From positions 1 to 37,466 of the forward strand of contig DRLM01000146.1 in assembly GCA_011375345.1 (NCBI GenBank): 37,466 bases of DNA, in the 5' to 3' direction. Of the stretch, positions 31,372-37,466 are shown in pieces. The position numbers and the translations under genes are program-made. Source of the stretch: Gammaproteobacteria bacterium (GTDB taxonomy: Bacteria > Pseudomonadota > Gammaproteobacteria > DRLM01). Under the pieces are notes generated by a model, which did no database searches, was not told where the DNA came from, and saw nothing but the letters and a program-made list of their open reading frames with translations. Numbering within the stretch: position 1 is the first letter of the stretch; each line of letters starts with the position of its first letter.

Positions 31372-32586
31372 ATGTCTGACATCAAAAAGGTGGTGCTGGC
31401 CTATTCCGGCGGGCTCGACACCTCCATTATTCTCAAGTGGTTGCAAGACGAGTACCAGTGTGAGGTGGTCACCTTCACCGCCGACATCGGCCAGGGCGAA
31501 GAAGTGGCCCCGGCCCGTGCCAAAGCCGAGGCCCTGGGGGTGAAAGAGATTTTCGTCGATGATCTCAAAGAAGAATTCGCTCGCGATTTCGTTTTTCCCA
31601 TGTTCCGGGCCAATGCGGTCTATGAGGGGGAATACTTGCTGGGCACCAGCATTGCCCGGCCGTTGATCGCCAAGCGCCAGATCGAAATCGCCGAGCAGAC
31701 CGGTGCCGATGCCGTGGCCCATGGCGCCACCGGCAAGGGCAATGACCAGGTCCGCTTCGAACTGGGCTATTATGCCCTGAAGCCGGATGTGAAAGTGATT
31801 GCCCCCTGGCGTGAATGGGATCTGACTTCGCGGGAAAAGCTGCTGACCTATGCCAGGTGCCATGGCATTGCGGTGGAACACCAGCGCAGCGGCGGTTCTC
31901 CCTATTCCATGGACGCCAACCTGCTGCACCTCTCCTACGAGGGCGGGCCCCTGGAGGATCCCTGGGTGGAGCCCGAAGAGGCCATGTGGCGCTGGACCTG
32001 CGCCCCCGAACGGGCCCCGGATGAGGCGCAATACGTGGAACTGAGTTATGAAAGAGGCGACCTCAGTGCCGTGGACGGTGAGGCGCTGAGCCCGGCGGCG
32101 GCGATGGCGGCCTTGAACCGCATGGCCGGCGCCCACGGCGTAGGAAGGCTGGACATCGTTGAAAACCGCTACGTGGGCATGAAATCCCGCGGCTGTTACG
32201 AAACCCCGGCCGGGACTGTGATGCTGAAAGCCCACCGCGCCCTGGAATCCATCACCCTGGACCGCGAAGTGGCACATCTCAAGGACGAACTCATGCCCCG
32301 CTACGCCAGCCTGATTTACAACGGCTATTGGTGGGCGCCGGAGCGGGAGCTGCTGCAACAGGCCATCGACGCCTCCCAGGTGCGGGTCAACGGCCGGGTG
32401 CGGCTCAAGCTGTACAAAGGCAATGTCACCGTGGTGGGGCGGGAGTCCGCCAACGACAGCCTGTTCGACGCCCATGTGGCCACCTTCGAGGACGATGCGG
32501 GCGCTTACAATCAAGGGGATGCCGAAGGCTTCATCAGGCTCAATGCCCTGCGTTTGCGCCTCGCGGCCCGCAAGCGGGGCCGTTGA
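31372..32586 (+). CDS. argG: Argininosuccinate synthase
   Basis: This 404-residue enzyme ligates citrulline and aspartate with ATP to argininosuccinate in arginine synthesis. The ATP-pyrophosphatase P-loop is AYSGGLDTS (10-18), followed by [14 protein letters not shown]. The citrulline/aspartate-binding blocks [15 protein letters not shown] and [14 protein letters not shown] are intact, and the C-terminus contains [12 protein letters not shown]. Length is normal for the type 1 family. The start at 31372 begins the conserved block; its Shine-Dalgarno GGGG is moderate. gloA follows after 33 nt. Confidence 0.97.
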   Translation: MSDIKKVVLAYSGGLDTSIILKWLQDEYQCEVVTFTADIGQGEEVAPARAKAEALGVKEIFVDDLKEEFARDFVFPMFRANAVYEGEYLLGTSIARPLIAKRQIEIAEQTGADAVAHGATGKGNDQVRFELGYYALKPDVKVIAPWREWDLTSREKLLTYARCHGIAVEHQRSGGSPYSMDANLLHLSYEGGPLEDPWVEPEEAMWRWTCAPERAPDEAQYVELSYERGDLSAVDGEALSPAAAMAALNRMAGAHGVGRLDIVENRYVGMKSRGCYETPAGTVMLKAHRALESITLDREVAHLKDELMPRYASLIYNGYWWAPERELLQQAIDASQVRVNGRVRLKLYKGNVTVVGRESANDSLFDAHVATFEDDAGAYNQGDAEGFIRLNALRLRLAARKRGR

Positions 32587-32619
32587 GCCGCGATCCCCGA
32601 GACCTATAGGGAGACCGTC

Positions 32620-33006
32620 ATGCGTTTGCTGCATACCATGATCCGGGTGGGTGACCTGGACCGCTCCATCCGCTTCTATACCGAGGTGCTGGGCATGAAG
32701 CTGCTGCGGCGCAAGGATTATCCGGAGGGCAGCTTCACCCTGGCTTTCGTGGGTTACGGCGATGAGGCGCGCCACACCGTCATCGAGCTGACGTACAACT
32801 GGGACGTGGAGCACTACGAGCTGGGCAATGGTTTCGGCCACATCGCCATCGGGGTGGACGACATCCACGCCACCTGTGAGGGGATCAAGGCCCGGGGCGG
32901 CCAGGTGGTGCGCGAGCCCGGTCCCATGAAGCATGGCACCACGGTGATTGCCTTCGTGGAAGACCCCGACGGTTACCGGCTTGAACTCATTGAAGAAGGG
33001 CGGTGA
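32620..33006 (+). CDS. gloA: Lactoylglutathione lyase (glyoxalase I)
   Basis: This 128-residue glyoxalase I converts the hemithioacetal of methylglyoxal and glutathione to S-lactoylglutathione. The four metal ligands are at the same positions as in E. coli: H5, E56 (VIELTYN), H74 (GFGHIAI) and E122 (LELIEE). The family-typical [15 protein letters not shown] follows the start. GGGAG precedes the ATG by seven nt. The active-site pattern suggests the short nickel-type enzyme. The next gene begins five nt after its stop, so the two are probably co-transcribed. Confidence 0.96.
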   Translation: MRLLHTMIRVGDLDRSIRFYTEVLGMKLLRRKDYPEGSFTLAFVGYGDEARHTVIELTYNWDVEHYELGNGFGHIAIGVDDIHATCEGIKARGGQVVREPGPMKHGTTVIAFVEDPDGYRLELIEEGR

Positions 33007-33010
33007 GGCG

Positions 33011-33415
33011 ATGGACGCTGTCAAACAGGGCGCGCTGTGCGGCGCAATACTCGTGCTGGGCGCCTGCGCCCCGGCCAAGACGCCCGTCACGGCCACGGTG
33101 GGCGACTACACATTGGCGGTCACCAGCGAGCCGCAGCCCCTGCAGGTGGGTGAGAGCGCGGATATCTTCGTGGCCTTGAGCAAGGCCGGCGCCCCCGCAG
33201 ACGATTGCCAGTTGCGTTTCCGTCAATACATGCCCGACCATGAGATGAGTGAAGACAGGGTCTGGAATACCCTCACGGCCACCGGGAAAGGCCGTTACCG
33301 TGGCCGTGGCGGCGAATATCACATGGGCGGCGACTGGGAGCTGGAGTTTGAGTTGAACTGCGGCGGCGAGCCGCACAAGGTGGCCCTGCCGTTTCATCTG
33401 GAGTGGCCGGAATAG
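33011..33415 (+). CDS. Small lipoprotein with YtkA/FixH-like domain
   Basis: This 134-residue putative lipoprotein has hydrophobic GAILVLGAC with lipidated C19. The mature part is one immunoglobulin-like beta domain with GDYTLAVTSEP, LQVGESADIFVAL, MPDHEMS and GDWELEFEL, resembling the YtkA/FixH fold; the MPDHEM and YHMGGDW stretches are typical of that family. It may handle metals or envelope components; no specific function is known. GGTGAGG at the end of gloA provides the ribosome-binding site, so translation may be coupled. Confidence 0.75.
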   Translation: MDAVKQGALCGAILVLGACAPAKTPVTATVGDYTLAVTSEPQPLQVGESADIFVALSKAGAPADDCQLRFRQYMPDHEMSEDRVWNTLTATGKGRYRGRGGEYHMGGDWELEFELNCGGEPHKVALPFHLEWPE

Positions 33416-33537
33416 CCCCCTCACCCTCCCGGGCGTGCTTTACCGGTGTCCCGCCTGTGTTCGCTGAGCGCCAGGCGCGGGTGTCCCGCGGCCGTGCCGT
33501 ATGAGCCCCATCCTCCCCAAGACCGTGACGTGAGCCC

Positions 33538-34929
33538 ATGAGCGACGAGCAGCAGCACACTCCTGAGTCCGGGAACGGCCGTTACGACGCGTTCCTGGAA
33601 AAGGCCTTCAACAGGGTCAAGACACCTTTTGACGAGTTCATCCACGAGCAGACCACCAGCGGTCTGATCCTTATGGCCTGTACGCTGGTGGCCTTGGTGC
33701 TTGCCAATTCCCCCTGGGCCGGCGCCTACCAGCATTTGTTGCATACTGAGATGGGCTTCAGTGTGGACGGCTGGCAGCTCCAAAAGACCCTGCTTCATTG
33801 GGTCAATGATGGCCTGATGGCACTGTTCTTTTTTCTGGTGGGGCTGGAAATCAAGCGCGAAATTCTGGTGGGTGAGCTGGCCGAGCCCCGTCAGGCGGTG
33901 CTGCCCATTGTCGCCGCCGTCGGTGGAATGGTGGTGCCGGCCTTGTTTTACTTCGTGGTCAATTTTGGCGGTGCGGGCTCGTCGGGCTGGGGCGTGCCCA
34001 TGGCCACCGATATTGCCTTCGCCGTGGGGGTGTTGGTCTTGCTGGGCAGCCGGGTTCCCAAGACCCTGCTGACCTTCCTGGTGGCGCTGGCGATCGTGGA
34101 CGATTTGGGCGCGGTGTTGGTCATTGCCCTGTTCTACACCGAGCAAATCGTGCTGTCGGCGCTGGCCTGGGGAGGGGGTTGCCTGGCCCTGCTGGTGGTG
34201 TTCAACTTGGTGGGTATCCGCAGTCCCCTGCCCTATTTTGTGGTGGGCGCCTTGTTGTGGTTGGCGCTGCTGAAATCCGGGGTGCATGCCACCCTGGCCG
34301 GCGTCATCACGGCGCTGACCATTCCCGCGCGGCCCAAGTTCAATCCGCCCTTTTTCAGCCGCCGGGTGCGGGCCCTGATGGATGAATTCGACGCCCACCA
34401 CCGGCCCGGCGCCAGCATCATGACCAACGACCCCCAGCGGGCGGTGCTGCAAACCCTGGAAAACGCGGTCCACAAAGTGGAAACGCCTCTGCAGCGTTTG
34501 GAACACAGCCTGCACATGCCTGTCGCCTTTCTCATTATTCCGCTGTTTGCGCTGGCCAACGCCGGGATACCGTTGGCATGGTCCCAAATGAATAAAGTGG
34601 TGGTGGACCCGGTGGTGCTGGGTATCGTCAGCGGCTTGATTCTGGGCAAGCTGGCGGGGATAGCCGGGGTGTCCTGGCTGGCGGTCAAATGTGGGGTCGC
34701 CGCCCTGCCCGCCGGTGTCAGCCTGAGCCAGATCGTGGGTGTGGCCCTGCTGGGTGGCATCGGTTTTACCATGTCTATTTTCATTGCCGAGCTGGCCTTT
34801 GCCGGCCAGGCGGAGCTGTTGCTCATGGCCAAGACCGGTATTCTCATTGCCTCCCTGGGCGCGGGGGTGGGGGGGTATTTGTGGCTGCGCTACGTCGCCC
34901 GGCCGCCGGCAGAGGCCGGGAGTCGCTAG
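33538..34929 (+). CDS. nhaA: Na+/H+ antiporter NhaA
   Basis: This 463-residue inner-membrane sodium/proton antiporter exports sodium in exchange for two protons. The ion-binding aspartates are D188/D189 in LAIVDDLGAV, and D158 in PMATDIAFAVG, equal to E. coli D163, D164 and D133 with an offset of 25. About 12 membrane segments are visible, together with the family motif FFFLVGLEIKREI and the helical IGFTMSIFIAELAF near the C-terminus. The first 25 residues and a roughly 70-residue polar loop (about 260-330, FFSRRVRALMDEFD) are longer than in E. coli. It stands alone after the lipoprotein gene. Confidence 0.96.
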   Translation: MSDEQQHTPESGNGRYDAFLEKAFNRVKTPFDEFIHEQTTSGLILMACTLVALVLANSPWAGAYQHLLHTEMGFSVDGWQLQKTLLHWVNDGLMALFFFLVGLEIKREILVGELAEPRQAVLPIVAAVGGMVVPALFYFVVNFGGAGSSGWGVPMATDIAFAVGVLVLLGSRVPKTLLTFLVALAIVDDLGAVLVIALFYTEQIVLSALAWGGGCLALLVVFNLVGIRSPLPYFVVGALLWLALLKSGVHATLAGVITALTIPARPKFNPPFFSRRVRALMDEFDAHHRPGASIMTNDPQRAVLQTLENAVHKVETPLQRLEHSLHMPVAFLIIPLFALANAGIPLAWSQMNKVVVDPVVLGIVSGLILGKLAGIAGVSWLAVKCGVAALPAGVSLSQIVGVALLGGIGFTMSIFIAELAFAGQAELLLMAKTGILIASLGAGVGGYLWLRYVARPPAEAGSR

Positions 34930-35325
34930 ACGGCTGATCTTTCGCGCTGCAAGGGAGCGGAGGTCTTCACGGTACGCGGCGGGCGGTGCACAAAGAGGCA
35001 GAAGCGCGCCTGCCCGCATTCATGCGGGGGATTGCGTTCCGGCGGCTGTGCGCCGGGCCGGCAGGACTTCATTGCCCCCACATCTGCGGCAACCAACCCA
35101 CGCGCTGGAAGGGGAGCCTGACCGTCATCGCTCGGCTGCGCTCCATTGCCAGCGCCTTCAGCCACGTCTGTTGCTGCCGCGCCGCTGGCACCTTCGACTT
35201 CTATCGAGACGGAGGGGGCGGCCAATTCATAAGCACGCCATGGCTTGCTTTGGATAGCGGTCTGAAAAAGGTCTTCCTGGTCCTTTCCAACGCCGGAAGG
35301 CGCAAGCGCGGTTTCCGACTCCTCG

Positions 35326-35356
35326 CATATTCAATGACTGGTCGTCATTGAATATG
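35326..35356. repeat. 13-bp perfect inverted repeat
   Basis: CATATTCAATGAC (35326-35338) and GTCATTGAATATG (35344-35356) flank TGGTC. The AT-rich sequence contrasts with the surrounding GC-rich DNA, so it may be the end of a mobile element or an operator. Confidence 0.65.
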
Positions 35357-35384
35357 ACGGTGCATTCCTACATCGCACACAGGT

Positions 35385-35409
35385 TGTTGAAAAACAGAAT
35401 TTTTCAACA
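35385..35409. terminator. TGTTGAAAAA hairpin upstream of guaB
   Basis: TGTTGAAAAA (35385-35394) and TTTTTCAACA (35400-35409) form a perfect 10-bp stem around CAGAA. It could be a weak bidirectional terminator for nhaA or a transposon end remnant. The stem itself is AT-rich. Confidence 0.5.
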
Positions 35410-35487
35410 GGGGTGTGGCTGCGCTTTTTCCGCGCCAGGCCAGCGCTCGATCCTGGGCGCGGCGCGCGTGAAGGTGAATCGCGTTGT

Positions 35488-37012
<1,525 letters not shown>

Positions 37013-37025
37013 TTCGACTTTTTTC

Positions 37026-37149
37026 ACCACGGAGAGCACGGAGTCAAGACTATTGGGAAAGGCACCATAGCCCGGTCCTGCAGCGAAGGCCGCGCCCGGC
37101 GCCAATCTCAGGTACTTTCCAAATTATATTTCTTTGTGCTCTCCGTGGT
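37026..37149. repeat. 14-bp inverted repeat bracketing the guaB-guaA spacer
   Basis: ACCACGGAGAGCAC (37026-37039) and GTGCTCTCCGTGGT (37136-37149) are perfect complements, 96 nt apart. The ACCACGGAGA-type sequence is common in dispersed repeats of proteobacteria. The interior includes an AT-rich patch (AAATTATATTT, near 37121-37131). Confidence 0.7.
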
Positions 37150-37169
37150 TCAACGAAACACAGGCTCCC

Positions 37170-37466
37170 ATGACCGATATCCACGCCGACCGCGTTCTGA
37201 TTCTCGACTTTGGTTCCCAATACACACAACTCATTGCCCGCCGGGTGCGGGAGCTGGGGGTGTATTGTGAGCTGCATCCCTTTGACATGAGTGAGGATGC
37301 TATCCGCCGCTTCAAGCCTAAGGGCATCATCCTGTCGGGAGGGCCGGACACGGTCACGGCGGAGACCACGGGCCGGGCGCCGGATATCGTATTCGAGCTG
37401 GGCGTGCCGGTGCTGGGCATCTGTTATGGCATGCAGACCATGGCCGCGCAACTGGGTGGCGAGGTG
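37170..37466 (+). CDS. guaA: GMP synthase (glutamine-hydrolysing), N-terminal part
   Basis: The first 99 residues of GMP synthetase, which aminates XMP to GMP; the rest lies beyond the window. The class I glutamine amidotransferase domain is visible: [20 protein letters not shown] (9-28), ILSGGP (54-59) and the nucleophile C85 in [10 protein letters not shown]. The start at 37170 matches the family N-terminus. The Shine-Dalgarno is weak (AGGC). It is downstream of guaB, as in many proteobacteria. Confidence 0.95.
   Translation, partial: MTDIHADRVLILDFGSQYTQLIARRVRELGVYCELHPFDMSEDAIRRFKPKGIILSGGPDTVTAETTGRAPDIVFELGVPVLGICYGMQTMAAQLGGEV

Larger units (their letters stand above)
34930..35487. 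other. Gene-poor, repeat-like gap between nhaA and guaB
   Basis: No recognisable gene is present. A frame of 121 codons (34986-35351, plus) is open but has no family signature, no ribosome-binding site and an odd, cysteine/arginine-rich composition (HVCCCRAAG). Part of 34990-35260 may be a dispersed non-coding repeat, since this type of sequence is often translated as spurious short proteins. This is a weak memory-based impression. Two inverted repeats are listed separately. Confidence 0.45.

Noticed and set aside
34986-35351. 121-codon frame between nhaA and guaB as a protein gene
   Set aside because: No family signature, no ribosome-binding site, cysteine/arginine-rich composition, and inverted repeat inside its 3' end. 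It is described as a repeat-like gap instead.

Overview
The window is high-GC DNA from a free-living gammaproteobacterium. The evidence is the dapA-bamC-purC gene order, a long single-chain PurL, GlrK/QseG/GlrR, PrkA/YeaH/SpoVR and MsrPQ. The exosortase-type acyltransferase and the GspE-like protein point to a Chromatiales/Ectothiorhodospiraceae-like lineage, but that placement is inference. No rRNA, tRNA, CRISPR array or intact transposase was seen.

Layout. (1) 1-143 is the 3' tail of a group II intron: the end of its reverse-transcriptase ORF, then domains V and VI. (2) 176-4347 holds a SAM hydrolase-family gene, an AI-2E-type permease, a PIN-PhoH ATPase and a Bcp peroxiredoxin. (3) 4699-12441 is one co-directional run: dapA, bamC, an MBL-fold hydrolase, purC, an MT-A70 adenine methyltransferase translationally coupled to purC, and purL. 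(4) 12719-17876 holds a polysaccharide deacetylase, the MsrP/MsrQ methionine sulfoxide repair pair, and a large GspE/PilB-like protein whose ATPase motifs look degenerate. (5) 18024-22732 is the minus-strand stress operon prkA-yeaH-spoVR, with a good sigma-54 promoter in front of prkA. (6) 23120-25557 holds a DUF481 outer-membrane protein and prfC. (7) 25719-29411 is the minus-strand glrK-qseG-glrR two-component operon. (8) 29412-30570 is a divergent control region followed by an exosortase-associated (LuxI/FeeM-like) acyltransferase. (9) 30636-34929 holds a DUF2914 protein, argG, gloA, a small lipoprotein and nhaA. (10) 34930-37466 is a repeat-rich gap, then guaB and the start of guaA.

The most interesting element is the 29412-29848 region. 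It carries two TGTC-N10-GACG motifs (close to the TGTC-N10-GACA sites known for enterobacterial GlrR), a full match to the IHF consensus between them, and a near-perfect sigma-54 -24/-12 promoter pointing at the acyltransferase. The adjacent operon encodes GlrR, which is itself a sigma-54 activator. The inferred circuit is GlrK/QseG/GlrR acting with sigma-54 on an N-acyltransferase gene, possibly through a roughly 260-nt structured leader. In Enterobacteria the same module controls the small RNA GlmY. Together with the sigma-54 promoter of prkA, this makes the right half of the window largely sigma-54-centred.
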